From Lachnospiraceae bacterium (lineage in GTDB: Bacteria; Bacillota; Clostridia; Lachnospirales; Lachnospiraceae), in NCBI GenBank assembly GCA_017548765.1, contig JAFYZH010000001.1, positions 1 to 47,282 of the forward strand: 47,282 bases of DNA, read 5' to 3'. A program made the translations under genes and the position numbers. The notes beneath the pieces were generated by a model. That model saw nothing but the letters and a program-made list of their open reading frames with translations, ran no database searches and was not told where the DNA came from. Shown piece after piece: positions 1 to 7,652 of this stretch; the first letter of the stretch is position 1; every line of letters starts with the position of its first letter.

Positions 1-463
1 AATCGATATTTGCCGCTTTCAGCGCGTACTCCAGTTTCAGGCTGTGCGAGATCCCGAGTTCCTTTCCGAATACCTCCTGAAAGTCCACCCAGTTGTCTAA
101 AAGGCGCTGTACCCGCTCGTCCAAAAGTCCTTTGCGTTCACTCTCGTGATGCAGCTGGTGATAGTCCGTAAGACTCCACGAGTATACTCCGACCTTCTCA
201 TCCCCGATCCAATCGAGGAACCGCTTAAGGACTTCGGAAAATGGAGGTGCACCTGCCACCATCTCGTTCGTGATCCCCGTGAGAGCCTCGATATCCGCTT
301 CGATCCGAAGATGATCCGGGCGCACGTACTCCGAAAACTCGCCGACGGTCTCATAAACATCATTCAGTTTTACCGCGCCGAATTGGATGATCTCGGAGCC
401 TTGATGTTCCCGCCCCCGTCGCGCATCCCGGGCCATTTCAAAATCTACTATGATATGAAACAA
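1..463 (-). CDS. DEDDh-type 3'-5' exonuclease, partial (3' end off the window)
   Basis: The minus frame is open from about 472 to the left edge, so only the N-terminal 150 or so residues are present. The protein begins FHIIVDFEMARDARRG and continues with GSEIIQFGAVKL and ALTGITNEMV. This is the Exo I motif (D and E of DFEM) and Exo II context of ERI-1/KapD-type 3'-5' exonucleases, which remove nucleotides from RNA or DNA 3' ends with two metal ions. The Exo III motif lies outside the window. No ATG precedes the catalytic Asp. A TTG at 463 sits 10 nt after AGGAGG, which decides the start; a GTG at 472 would be too close to that site. It begins 18 bp after the hexapeptide-protein gene and is probably cotranscribed with it. 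The exact substrate is unknown. Confidence 0.75.
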   Translation of the reverse strand, partial: MFHIIVDFEMARDARRGREHQGSEIIQFGAVKLNDVYETVGEFSEYVRPDHLRIEADIEALTGITNEMVAGAPPFSEVLKRFLDWIGDEKVGVYSWSLTDYHQLHHESERKGLLDERVQRLLDNWVDFQEVFGKELGISHSLKLEYALKAANID

Positions 464-481
464 GGATCCCACGCCTCCTGC

Positions 482-1159
482 TTATCGTTTTTCGCACACC
501 TCGCCGGCACGCTTATAGATGCTGTTTTTCTCGACCACGCCGCGAACGCTCGACAGCGGATAGACATTCGTATTCTGTCCGATCACGGTTCCCGGATTCA
601 GGATGCTTCCGCAACCGATCTCCACATGGTCGCCGAGGATCGCACCGAACTTCTTCAGCCCGCTCTCGATCTTCGAATCATCCTCGTGATCTTTGATCGC
701 TACGAGCGTCTTATCCGATTTGACATTTGATGTAATGGAGCCCGCTCCCATATGCGACTTATAGCCGAGGATCGAGTCTCCGACATAGTTGTAATGCGGC
801 ACCTGAACGTTATCAAACAGGATGACGTTCTTCAGTTCGGTCGAATTTCCGACTACAGAACCCGCGCCGATCAGTGCCGAACCGCGCACGAAGGCGCAGT
901 GCCGGACTTCCGCATTTTCCCCGACGATGCAGGGACCGCCGATATACGCCGAGGGAAATACCTTCGCGCTCTTCGCGATCCAGACATCCTCGCCGACTTT
1001 ATCGTAAGCCTCCTCGCTGAGTGTGGCACCGATGGCGCGGATCCAGTCCGCGATCTTCGGAAGCGCCTCCCACGGATAGGTCGTCGTCTTCAAATAATCC
1101 TGTGCCAGCGTATGGTCCGCGGTCAGGTCGAATAATTCATGGGTCTGAATTTCTTTCAT
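482..1159 (-). CDS. left-handed beta-helix (hexapeptide repeat) acyl/nucleotidyltransferase-like protein
   Basis: A protein of 225 residues. Residues 1-50 form a helical lead-in, followed by imperfect hexapeptide turns (VWIAKSAKVF, AYIGGPCIVGENAEV, ALIGAGSVVGNSTEL, GAILGDHVEIGCGSILNPGTVIG). This is the left-handed beta-helix seen in the C-terminal acetyltransferase half of GlmU and in related UDP-sugar enzymes. The N-terminal nucleotidyltransferase domain of GlmU is absent, so this is a stand-alone helix protein and its substrate cannot be named. An upstream ATG at 1177 is possible, but the one at 1159 has AGGAG seven bases before it and is preferred. It starts just after the topB stop codon (overlapping only if the longer start is used), which suggests one transcript. 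Confidence 0.75.
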   Translation of the reverse strand: MKEIQTHELFDLTADHTLAQDYLKTTTYPWEALPKIADWIRAIGATLSEEAYDKVGEDVWIAKSAKVFPSAYIGGPCIVGENAEVRHCAFVRGSALIGAGSVVGNSTELKNVILFDNVQVPHYNYVGDSILGYKSHMGAGSITSNVKSDKTLVAIKDHEDDSKIESGLKKFGAILGDHVEIGCGSILNPGTVIGQNTNVYPLSSVRGVVEKNSIYKRAGEVCEKR

Positions 1160-1169
1160 AACTAATCTC

Positions 1170-3254
1170 CTATGCACCCTTCCGATAGAACGGGATCACG
1201 CCCGCAAACCGCGAGCGGATCGCTTCGGGATGTTCGATCCCCTTCACGTTCACGCATCTTCGGGTAATGAAATCCGATAATTTCTTCATATACTCGTCTT
1301 CGGAGATGGTACCGTCCGCAACATAGGACAGACCCTTCTCCCAGCTCGCCGTCAGATCTGGATTCAACATCTGCGGCATGGAAGCCACGACGACTTCGTA
1401 GACCAGTTCCCCACGGAATGTCGGGGTGATGATCTGCGTCTTTTTATTCAAATGCAGGTACTGGATGGTCACCAGTTTCTTCAGGATCTCCGCACGGGTC
1501 GCACTGGTGCCGATACCGCTGCCCTTGATCTGGGCACGCAGTTCCTCATCCTCGATGAGCTGACCTGCATTTTCCATAGCCAGAATAAGCGTACCGGAAT
1601 TATAGCGCGCAGGCGGCTGCGTCTCGCTCTCGCGGATCGTAAAATCCTGCACAGGCAGATGGCTACCCTTCTTCAACTCCTCGAGCAGGCGCTGAAGATC
1701 CGGTGAGTTACGAAGGTCGTTCTCTTCCTCTTCGCCCTCTTTCGGCTCCCCGTCCTCTTCGGATTTATCGGTCTTCTTTTTATTCGCGCCCGGAATGCCG
1801 GTCACCTTGAAATATCCTTCTTCGGTCAATATCTTGAAGTTCGAGAAGAAATGCTCGCGGTTCTGCGCGCCGGTCGCTTCGTTTAGCGTCGGCTGGCCGC
1901 CCAGATCGAGGGCGATCTTCTTATAGACCGCAGGCGGAAAGAATATACTTAAGAATCTGCGCACGATCATGTCGTATACGCCGGCCGCCGTGTGGGACAG
2001 TTTCGGAAGTTCGTTGAAGCCCTGTCCGGTCGGGATGACTGCGTAGTGATCCGTGATCTGCTTATCATTCGTATATTTTGTTTTCGCGATGCTCTTATAA
2101 GCCCCCATATCAAGCGCTTCCTGCGCCAGCTGTGCAGCCGGCTCATAGCGCAAAAGGCCCTTTATATTCTTATCGATCTCCTTCGCGACCGCCGTAGACA
2201 GTACACGGGCATCGGTACGCGGATAGGTGACCAGTTTTTTCTCATACAAGTCCTGGATGATACGAAGTGTTTCATCCGGGCTGATCTTAAAGCGGCGCGA
2301 ACAGTCGTTCTGAAGTTCGGCCAGGTTGTATAACAGCGGCGCGTTCTTCTTCTCGGTCTTACGCTCGATCGAGAGCACCTCCATCGCGGCCGGTGTCTCT
2401 GTGCGCTCCGCTTCATTCTTCGCACGTGCGATCAACGCTTCCGCATCTTCGCGCTTCTTGAAACCATTCTCTTTATATAATGCAGGCGATCCGTCGTAGA
2501 AACTGTCGGGTGTCGTCTTCCATTCGCCGCTGAAGGTTCCGCTTCCTAAGGCGAAGGATGCATTGACCCGGTAATACATGGTCTTCTGGAAGTTGCGGAT
2601 CTCGCGTTCGCGCCGCACCACCATGCCGAGAACACAGGTCATGACACGGCCGATGGAGATCACGCCGCGATCCTCATTCAGGCAACGGGCCACCTGGTTT
2701 CCGAATTTCAAAGTCAACAGACGGGAGAAGTTGATGCCCATCAGGTAGTCTTCTTTAGCTCGCAGATAGGCAGACGCGCCCAGGTTGTCGTACGCACTTA
2801 AATCCTTCGCTTCGGCGATGCCTCTTTTGATCTCCTCTTCCGTCTGGGAGTCGATCCACACGCGGCGGCGGTTCTTTCCGACAACATGCGCCTCCTGCTC
2901 CACGAGGCGGTAGATATATTCACCTTCACGTCCGGAGTCGGTGCAGACATAGATCGTCTCGACATCCGGGCGGTTTAAGAGTCCGGCAACGATGTCGAAC
3001 TGCTTCTTTACATTCGCGATGACTTCGTACTTATAGGAGGCCGGAATGAACGGCAACGTCTCCATGCGCCAGGATTTCAGGGACGCGTCGTAAGCCTCCG
3101 GATAACTCATCGTTACCAGGTGGCCGACACACCAGGTCACGATCACATCGTCACCCTCCATGTATCCGTCCTTGCGGGAAACATTCTTCTTCAAAGCCTT
3201 GGCGAACTCCTGCGCCACGCTCGGTTTTTCCGCGATAAATAAACTCTTTCCCAT
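1170..3254 (-). CDS. topB: DNA topoisomerase III (type IA)
   Basis: A protein of 694 residues. It opens with the TOPRIM domain (LFIAEKPSVAQEFAKAL near residue 5 and the metal-binding CTDSGREGE near 105). The SIGRVMT motif follows near residue 200, and the catalytic tyrosine is in KLVTYPRTDAR near 340. Type IA enzymes cut one strand, pass another and reseal, decatenating replication intermediates. There are no C-terminal zinc fingers, which favours TopB over TopA. A lysine- and glutamate-rich insert (KKKTDKSEEDGEPKEG) lies near residues 490-515. It has its own likely promoter upstream and seems to head an operon with the two genes to its left. Confidence 0.93.
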   Translation of the reverse strand: MGKSLFIAEKPSVAQEFAKALKKNVSRKDGYMEGDDVIVTWCVGHLVTMSYPEAYDASLKSWRMETLPFIPASYKYEVIANVKKQFDIVAGLLNRPDVETIYVCTDSGREGEYIYRLVEQEAHVVGKNRRRVWIDSQTEEEIKRGIAEAKDLSAYDNLGASAYLRAKEDYLMGINFSRLLTLKFGNQVARCLNEDRGVISIGRVMTCVLGMVVRREREIRNFQKTMYYRVNASFALGSGTFSGEWKTTPDSFYDGSPALYKENGFKKREDAEALIARAKNEAERTETPAAMEVLSIERKTEKKNAPLLYNLAELQNDCSRRFKISPDETLRIIQDLYEKKLVTYPRTDARVLSTAVAKEIDKNIKGLLRYEPAAQLAQEALDMGAYKSIAKTKYTNDKQITDHYAVIPTGQGFNELPKLSHTAAGVYDMIVRRFLSIFFPPAVYKKIALDLGGQPTLNEATGAQNREHFFSNFKILTEEGYFKVTGIPGANKKKTDKSEEDGEPKEGEEEENDLRNSPDLQRLLEELKKGSHLPVQDFTIRESETQPPARYNSGTLILAMENAGQLIEDEELRAQIKGSGIGTSATRAEILKKLVTIQYLHLNKKTQIITPTFRGELVYEVVVASMPQMLNPDLTASWEKGLSYVADGTISEDEYMKKLSDFITRRCVNVKGIEHPEAIRSRFAGVIPFYRKGA

Positions 3255-3351
3255 GAAGCCCCTTTATACGAAACAGGTCCGGTACTGCGCCCGGCTTCCC
3301 TTCGATCCCCGGGAAAACGGGCTTGTTGAAATCCGCATTCTCCCTTTTACT

Positions 3352-3380
3352 ATCATACCACAAACACTGCAAAATGAAAA
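3352..3380 (-). promoter_or_regulatory. candidate sigma-A promoter for topB
   Basis: On the minus strand a -35-like TTTTCA (3375-3380) and a -10 TATGAT (3352-3357) are separated by 17 bp. They lie between the tRNA-Leu terminator and the topB start. The -35 matches the consensus at only four of six bases. Confidence 0.5.
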
Positions 3381-3419
3381 CCCTAACCCTGCCCCCGGCC
3401 GATTTCACAAGTGGTAAAA

Positions 3420-3465
3420 AACCCCAAATATGAAAACAAGCTTTGTATTCATCGAATACAAAGCT
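3420..3465 (-). terminator. intrinsic terminator of tRNA-Leu
   Basis: A perfect 12-bp stem, AGCTTTGTATTC paired with GAATACAAAGCT around a 3-nt loop (3439-3465). On the minus strand it is followed by a T-rich run, and it lies 18 bp past the tRNA 3' end. Confidence 0.8.
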
Positions 3466-3482
3466 CTGCCCCTGCCAAGGAG

Positions 3483-3565
3483 TGCCGGCGATGGGACTTG
3501 AACCCATACGTGGTTGCCCACAACAGATTTTGAGTCTGCCTCGTCTGCCATTCCGACACGCCGGC
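3483..3565 (-). tRNA. tRNA-Leu (anticodon CAA)
   Basis: An 83-nt cloverleaf with acceptor stem GCCGGCG/CGCCGGC and discriminator A. The anticodon stem CAGA/TCTG encloses the loop CTCAAAA, giving anticodon CAA, which reads the leucine codon TTG. The T loop is GGTTCAAGTCC. A long variable arm (TTGTGGGCAACCACG) marks a class II tRNA and fits leucine. The 3' CCA is not encoded. Confidence 0.95.
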
Positions 3566-3598
3566 GCATATCGAAAGGTTGCTTTTCGCAACGAGATG

Positions 3599-3637
3599 AT
3601 TTTACCATATCTTACGCGTGAATGCAAGCACTTTTTT
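3599..3637 (-). promoter_or_regulatory. sigma-A promoter of tRNA-Leu with A-tract upstream box
   Basis: -35 TTGCAT (3622-3627), 17-bp spacer and -10 TAAAAT (3599-3604), about 25 bp before the tRNA. The -35 is embedded in AAAAAAGTGCTTGCA (3623-3637), which recurs exactly at the 6S RNA promoter and looks like an UP-type element. Confidence 0.75.
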
Positions 3638-3650
3638 CGCAAAATATCCC

Positions 3651-4034
3651 CTAATACATCAGCGAGCTGTCCAGTTTCTCGTATTGCTCAAACCCCAGCT
3701 TTTTAAGAGCGGATATCGCCATTTTGGAAAATGATTTTTCCGCGCTGAAGAAGAACACTACATGATCCATAAAGCTGATGATCGTAGCCTTCTGTTCTTC
3801 CCCTTCCTGTTTGATCAATATCGTAAGCGATACTAATCCGTTCGCTCTCACATAGTACTTTTCATAACACAAGAGCGCACCTATGTTATTTGGCAGCATC
3901 AGCGCCGACTGCTCACCGGATATGATATCCGTCAAAAATATATAAGTATTCAGGTCCGTGTCAGCCTGCAATTGCGCGACCACTTCCGAAATATCACATA
4001 CTGCGCGTCTTTTCATTCGAACTACTGTAGCCAT
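3651..4034 (-). CDS. small conserved-looking protein, paralogue of the next gene (function unknown)
   Basis: A protein of 127 residues with no signal peptide, membrane segment or recognisable catalytic motif. It aligns end to end with the neighbouring 136-residue protein: both start MAT followed by a basic stretch, and share the patterns SALM.PN..ALLCYE.YYV and SL/VLLT..., ending in a K.LGFE/DMGFE helix. The general layout resembles small DUF6054-type proteins, but I am not sure of that family. It is the last gene of the likely degV operon, 14 bp after its paralogue. The pair probably arose by tandem duplication. Confidence 0.65.
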   Translation of the reverse strand: MATVVRMKRRAVCDISEVVAQLQADTDLNTYIFLTDIISGEQSALMLPNNIGALLCYEKYYVRANGLVSLTILIKQEGEEQKATIISFMDHVVFFFSAEKSFSKMAISALKKLGFEQYEKLDSSLMY

Positions 4035-4048
4035 GATACTCTCCTGTT

Positions 4049-4459
4049 CTACTCGTGTGTTTCTTCTTCCTGCTTTTCGTCCTCATTGGGTCTCTTATAC
4101 CCGGAGTAGATCTCAAACCCCATATCGGACAATACCTTTTTCGTCCTGTTTGCAAGCGCTCTGCCGGGATCCGTGAACATGACGCCTGCGCCCGAGCCGA
4201 CGATGACTGCCCTCTGCTCTGTATCTTCCTGCAGGAGCATCACCGTCAAAAGTACGATGCTTTTGACACTGACATAGTACTGTTCGTAGCAAAGCAGCGC
4301 TGCCTTAGTATTCGGCGTCATAAGCGCAGTAGCTTCGTCCCGGATGATCTCCGAGCAGACGAAATGTCCGCCGGTCAGTTCTTTGCTTTTTTGGATCGTT
4401 TCGACCACTTCCCGAAGATCCCCGTGTGCCTGTCTTCTCATGTGGATCTTAGTTGCCAT
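4049..4459 (-). CDS. small conserved-looking protein, paralogue of the downstream gene (function unknown)
   Basis: A protein of 136 residues, similar over its whole length to the next gene downstream (shared ALLCYEQYYV-like core). It differs by an acidic tail, roughly the last 15 residues, rich in Glu and Asp (PNEDEKQEEETHE). No enzyme motif or export signal is visible. The core alternates hydrophobic strands (IVLLTVMLL, AVIVGSGAGVMF) and ends in an amphipathic helix, suggesting a small soluble alpha/beta fold. It follows degV by 39 bp with a good AAGGAG site, so it is probably cotranscribed. Function is not known. Confidence 0.65.
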   Translation of the reverse strand: MATKIHMRRQAHGDLREVVETIQKSKELTGGHFVCSEIIRDEATALMTPNTKAALLCYEQYYVSVKSIVLLTVMLLQEDTEQRAVIVGSGAGVMFTDPGRALANRTKKVLSDMGFEIYSGYKRPNEDEKQEEETHE

Positions 4460-4498
4460 TTTCGTATCTCCTTATCGGATAGTATATCTTTTGAAACT

Positions 4499-5344
4499 TT
4501 AAGCCGTGATAATGATACCGCCGTCATTCGCATACAAAGACGAGACGCCTGCTCCGTTTACGATATAAACATCGCTGAACGTAAGTTTCTCCAGGATCTT
4601 ATCGCGCACCATCTCCGCGCGCTCTAGGCAGTTGATATGTGTGATCCCGAGGATCTTATTTTCCGAATTCTTCACCTGCTCCACAAAGCCTGCGATCATC
4701 TTATCGATCGCTTTCTTCATGCCGACCGCCTGCGTATACTTCGCGATCTCGCCATGATAGGCGTACAATACCAGTTTGATGTTGAGTGCATTTGCCACCA
4801 GGAAGGTAACGCCGTTCATGCGGCCGTTCTTACGGAAGGTATCGACACTCTCCAGCGTGAACATGGTCACCATCTCACGGCGGTAATCGGTGATCAATTG
4901 CATCACTTCACGCAGATGCAGTTTCTCACTCATCAGTTTACGCAAAGCCAGAGCGATCAGTGTCTCACCGGTCGCTGCCGAGCGGGAGTCGATCACGATG
5001 ATCTTCGCGTTTCCGCATTTTTCTTCTACATACATATCCTTCGCAGCACAGGCTGAATTATAGGAACCGCTGACCTTTTTGGACAATGTAACCACAAAGA
5101 TCACGTCCACATCTCCCGCCTGCTGATATGCTTCCAGATAAGCGCCCGGCGAAGGGCAGGCCGATTTCGGGCATGATGAACTTGCCGAAACCTTCTCCAA
5201 AAACGAAGCCTGGTCGAACGTATCATCATCAACGATATCTTCCTCTTCCACCGTTAAGGTCAGGGGCACCCGGATAAACAGAGGATCCTTGCGTTCCTCT
5301 TCATTAAAGTCACATCCGCTATCGCATACGATCTTATATTTCAT
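4499..5344 (-). CDS. DegV family fatty-acid-binding protein
   Basis: A protein of 281 residues. It begins YKIVCDSGCDFNEEE and continues with SCPKSACPSPGAYLEAYQ near residue 58, VVTLSKKVSGSYNSACAAKD near 85 and IIVIDSRSAATGE near 115. These are the signature blocks of DegV proteins, which bind a long-chain fatty acid between two domains. Family members such as FakB present fatty acids to the kinase FakA for incorporation into phospholipid. No fakA is in the window, so participation in that pathway is inference. It has its own promoter and leads a likely three-gene operon with the two small paralogues. Confidence 0.88.
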   Translation of the reverse strand: MKYKIVCDSGCDFNEEERKDPLFIRVPLTLTVEEEDIVDDDTFDQASFLEKVSASSSCPKSACPSPGAYLEAYQQAGDVDVIFVVTLSKKVSGSYNSACAAKDMYVEEKCGNAKIIVIDSRSAATGETLIALALRKLMSEKLHLREVMQLITDYRREMVTMFTLESVDTFRKNGRMNGVTFLVANALNIKLVLYAYHGEIAKYTQAVGMKKAIDKMIAGFVEQVKNSENKILGITHINCLERAEMVRDKILEKLTFSDVYIVNGAGVSSLYANDGGIIITA

Positions 5345-5407
5345 GAGTGTTTCCCTCCCCTCGCGGGCTTTTACGGCGCCGCGTGTACGTAGTATTCATC
5401 TCTACAT

Positions 5408-5436
5408 ATCATAGCATCAATCTCCCAACCCTTCAA
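5408..5436 (-). promoter_or_regulatory. sigma-A promoter for degV
   Basis: -35 TTGAAG (5431-5436), 17-bp spacer and -10 TATGAT (5408-5413), about 65 bp before the degV start. It is divergent from the promoter of the plus-strand gene at 5529. Confidence 0.65.
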
Positions 5437-5478
5437 GTGATTTACGAAAATATAGTTTCTTTTTTTCGGAAAATCGAT

Positions 5479-5509
5479 TATAATCGTTACAGACTCATTT
5501 TCCGAGTCT
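5479..5509 (+). promoter_or_regulatory. -10 element and 5'-leader hairpin of the DUF5721-like gene
   Basis: A TATAAT box (5479-5484) without a clear -35 is followed at once by the hairpin AGACTC/GAGTCT (5491-5509) in the presumed leader. AAAGGA precedes the ATG at 5529. The hairpin lies close to the expected transcription start and could stabilise the 5' end. Confidence 0.4.
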
Positions 5510-5528
5510 TACTAAGAAAGGACTACAC

Positions 5529-6017
5529 ATGAAGCAGTATCTTTTGGAAGATATCAAGGCATTTACCACGCATCTGTTCCTTCAGCCGACCTTCGATGCT
5601 TTCTTCCTCCGGGAGGCAGTATTCAAAACAGCGGCTACCTTTTCGATCGATGGCGCGGCAAATGCTGATTATTTCGATACAGGCGAAGGCATCCCCGAGC
5701 ATGTGACCTGGGGCAGCGTTCGTCCGCTTTCGTTTCAGGTCATCAAAGGCAACCGCCTGCCCGTGAGCTTCCAGATCATCCTCTATCCGGATGAGAAGAG
5801 CGTCGCGGAGCTGATCGGTCCGGACGCGGCAGAGCTTACTTCCCGCCTGAAAGTGACGCGCTACTACCTGAACCTTTCCTATAAAAACCGTCTTTTGACC
5901 TGCACGACCGGTGTTTCCTATGCGGAATTCACCATCGATAAGAGCGCCGAAGAGGCCTGGGACCGCGCCATACGGGACCTTCTCAGCCGTCTGCAGATCG
6001 CTACGACAGTATCGTAA
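5529..6017 (+). CDS. DUF5721-like protein
   Basis: A soluble protein of 162 residues, starting MKQYLLEDIKAFTTHLFL with FDAFFLREAVFKTAATFSIDG and the block WGSVRPLSFQVIKGNRLPVSFQIILY. I recognise this as the DUF5721 pattern, a family found mainly in Lachnospiraceae; its function is unknown. No catalytic triad, metal site or export signal is visible. The start has AAAGGA at a normal distance. It precedes the PHP phosphatase gene by 55 bp on the same strand, so the two may share a transcript. A small GTTCC/GGAAC hairpin lies in the gap. Confidence 0.75.
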   Translation: MKQYLLEDIKAFTTHLFLQPTFDAFFLREAVFKTAATFSIDGAANADYFDTGEGIPEHVTWGSVRPLSFQVIKGNRLPVSFQIILYPDEKSVAELIGPDAAELTSRLKVTRYYLNLSYKNRLLTCTTGVSYAEFTIDKSAEEAWDRAIRDLLSRLQIATTVS

Positions 6018-6072
6018 TGCGGGCATCCATGCTCGTTTGTTCGTTCCTTTCGGAACTAGATAAGGAGTTTTT

Positions 6073-6891
6073 ATGATCTTTTGTGACAGCCACCTTCACA
6101 CCGATTTTTCCACAGATAGTGAAACCCCGGTTGAGACGCAACTGATGCGTGCGATCGAGCTCGGTCTCAAGCACATGTATTTCACCGACCATATGGACGT
6201 GGACTATCCCGGTGGTGGTTTTGTATTTGACATCGAGCCGTATTTCGAGAAACTGCTGCCCTTGCAGCGTGCATTTTCCGGTAAGATCGGGATCCACATC
6301 GGCGTGGAGCTGGGGATTCGCCCTGAGGAAGAGATCGTTCAGAAGAACCTCAACATAGCCCGCTGCTACCCCTTTGAGTACATCATCGGATCGGTGCATG
6401 TAGTCGACGGCTACGATCCGTACTACCCCGAATATTGGGAGAGCTATGGCGAAGAAAAAGGGATCTATCGTTATTACGAGAGCATGTATGACAGCATGAA
6501 ACTCTTCCCGGACTTCGACTCGCTCGGACATATCGATTATATCATCCGCTACTGTCCTTCTAAGGGCGCCGTTCTGGAGAAGGCAGATAAGCTTCGGAAG
6601 AAACTGGAAGAACTGACTGCTTCCATCCTGGAGTTGCTGGTCTTCGACGGTAAGGCTCTCGAGCTGAACACGGCCGGTTGGAAGTACGGACTTCCCTATC
6701 CGCACCCGGCGCCGCACCTGCTCAAACTGTATAAGCAGCTCGGCGGTGAGATGATCACCATCGGTTCGGACGCGCATAAGCCCGAGCATCTGGCATGGGA
6801 TTTTCTCAGAGTTCCCGAATACCTGAAGGAAAACGGTTTTTCCCACTATGTCCGTTTCGAAAACCACAAACCGATCTTTGTATCGATCTGA
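6073..6891 (+). CDS. PHP-domain phosphatase, histidinol-phosphatase (HisJ/HisK) type
   Basis: A protein of 272 residues spanning the whole PHP fold. Metal ligands are seen in FCDSHLHTDFSTD (H-x-H at the N-terminus), YFTDHMD, GVELGI, IGSVHVV, LGHIDYI and the final IGSDAHKPEHLAW. This order is typical of histidinol-phosphate phosphatases, which remove phosphate from L-histidinol phosphate in histidine synthesis. No other his gene is nearby, so the substrate is inferred from family resemblance only. The start has AAGGAG six bases before the ATG. The gene ends at a shared terminator with the convergent gene. Confidence 0.82.
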   Translation: MIFCDSHLHTDFSTDSETPVETQLMRAIELGLKHMYFTDHMDVDYPGGGFVFDIEPYFEKLLPLQRAFSGKIGIHIGVELGIRPEEEIVQKNLNIARCYPFEYIIGSVHVVDGYDPYYPEYWESYGEEKGIYRYYESMYDSMKLFPDFDSLGHIDYIIRYCPSKGAVLEKADKLRKKLEELTASILELLVFDGKALELNTAGWKYGLPYPHPAPHLLKLYKQLGGEMITIGSDAHKPEHLAWDFLRVPEYLKENGFSHYVRFENHKPIFVSI

Positions 6892-6904
6892 TCCATACAA
6901 GTAT

Positions 6905-6940
6905 AAACCCCGAGGCGATCTTGCATCGCTTCGGGGTTTT
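6905..6940. terminator. bidirectional intrinsic terminator
   Basis: CCCCGAGGCGAT and ATCGCTTCGGGG form a 12-bp stem around a 5-nt loop, with A residues on the left flank and T residues on the right. It lies between the convergent PHP gene and the minus-strand gene ending at 6945, so it can serve both. Confidence 0.85.
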
Positions 6941-6944
6941 CGTT

Positions 6945-7652
6945 TTATTTCGTGATGATCTCGATCCCGGCTGAGGCCGCTCCCTCGATCAGGGAGGCCG
7001 GCACGTCAGGCAACTTCAGTTCGAGCGTCTTAAGTGACTTTAATTTCTTGATATCTGTGAGCGTCTTTTCGGGATCTGTGATAATTCCGGACTCCGAAGA
7101 CTCGATGTGGATCGTGTGTACATTGCCCAAAAGGTAGGACATCTCCAGAAACTCAGGGATCGAATAATCGATCGGCGCAGGATCGGCAACATAAGTGGCA
7201 TCGTAGAAGTTCGCGCCCGTGACTTCCCCGTTCTCGACATTTCGGTAAATGACCGACGGCAGGTCCAGTTCAATGGTCCAACCTTCGGTGATGAGGCGAT
7301 GCTCCGGATGTGCAGTCAGATACTCCGTGAAGTAACCGCAAGCACGGCGGGACAGATCGAGCCAGTTCGTATTCTCATTTGTATACATAGAGAGAAAATT
7401 AACCGAGGTGCGGATGGTCTTCGTTGCTTCATCCATCATAAAACTGCCAAACGGCCCCAAGTCGGTATGTTTATCTTTGATCTCTTTAAACATGTCATAG
7501 CAGAAGCCCAGTTGCTTATCGTTTTCTTGCATCTCGGCAGAGGGATGCAACATCTTGACAACGTACCACAGGCCGCCCACGTAGATCACGAGTACGACCA
7601 GCAACACGATGATCTGTGATTTTGTTATCTTCTTTCGTTTAGTGACTACCAT
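6945..7652 (-). CDS. membrane-anchored protein of unknown function
   Basis: A protein of 235 residues. A basic N-terminus (VVTKRKKITKSQ) is followed by one hydrophobic segment (about residues 13-32), so it is probably anchored with the rest outside. The C-terminal 60 residues have a leucine-rich-repeat-like rhythm (SYLLGNVHTIHIESSESG, LKSLKTLELKLPDVPASL), but too few turns for a firm call. It overlaps the end of mutY by 14 bp and has AGGAG inside mutY, so it is translationally linked to it. No function is assigned. Confidence 0.65.
   Translation of the reverse strand: MVVTKRKKITKSQIIVLLVVLVIYVGGLWYVVKMLHPSAEMQENDKQLGFCYDMFKEIKDKHTDLGPFGSFMMDEATKTIRTSVNFLSMYTNENTNWLDLSRRACGYFTEYLTAHPEHRLITEGWTIELDLPSVIYRNVENGEVTGANFYDATYVADPAPIDYSIPEFLEMSYLLGNVHTIHIESSESGIITDPEKTLTDIKKLKSLKTLELKLPDVPASLIEGAASAGIEIITK

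Noticed and set aside
4055-4627. A 190-codon plus-strand ORF across the degV to small-paralogue junction
   Set aside because: It crosses two minus-strand genes with good ribosome sites and shows no domain pattern.
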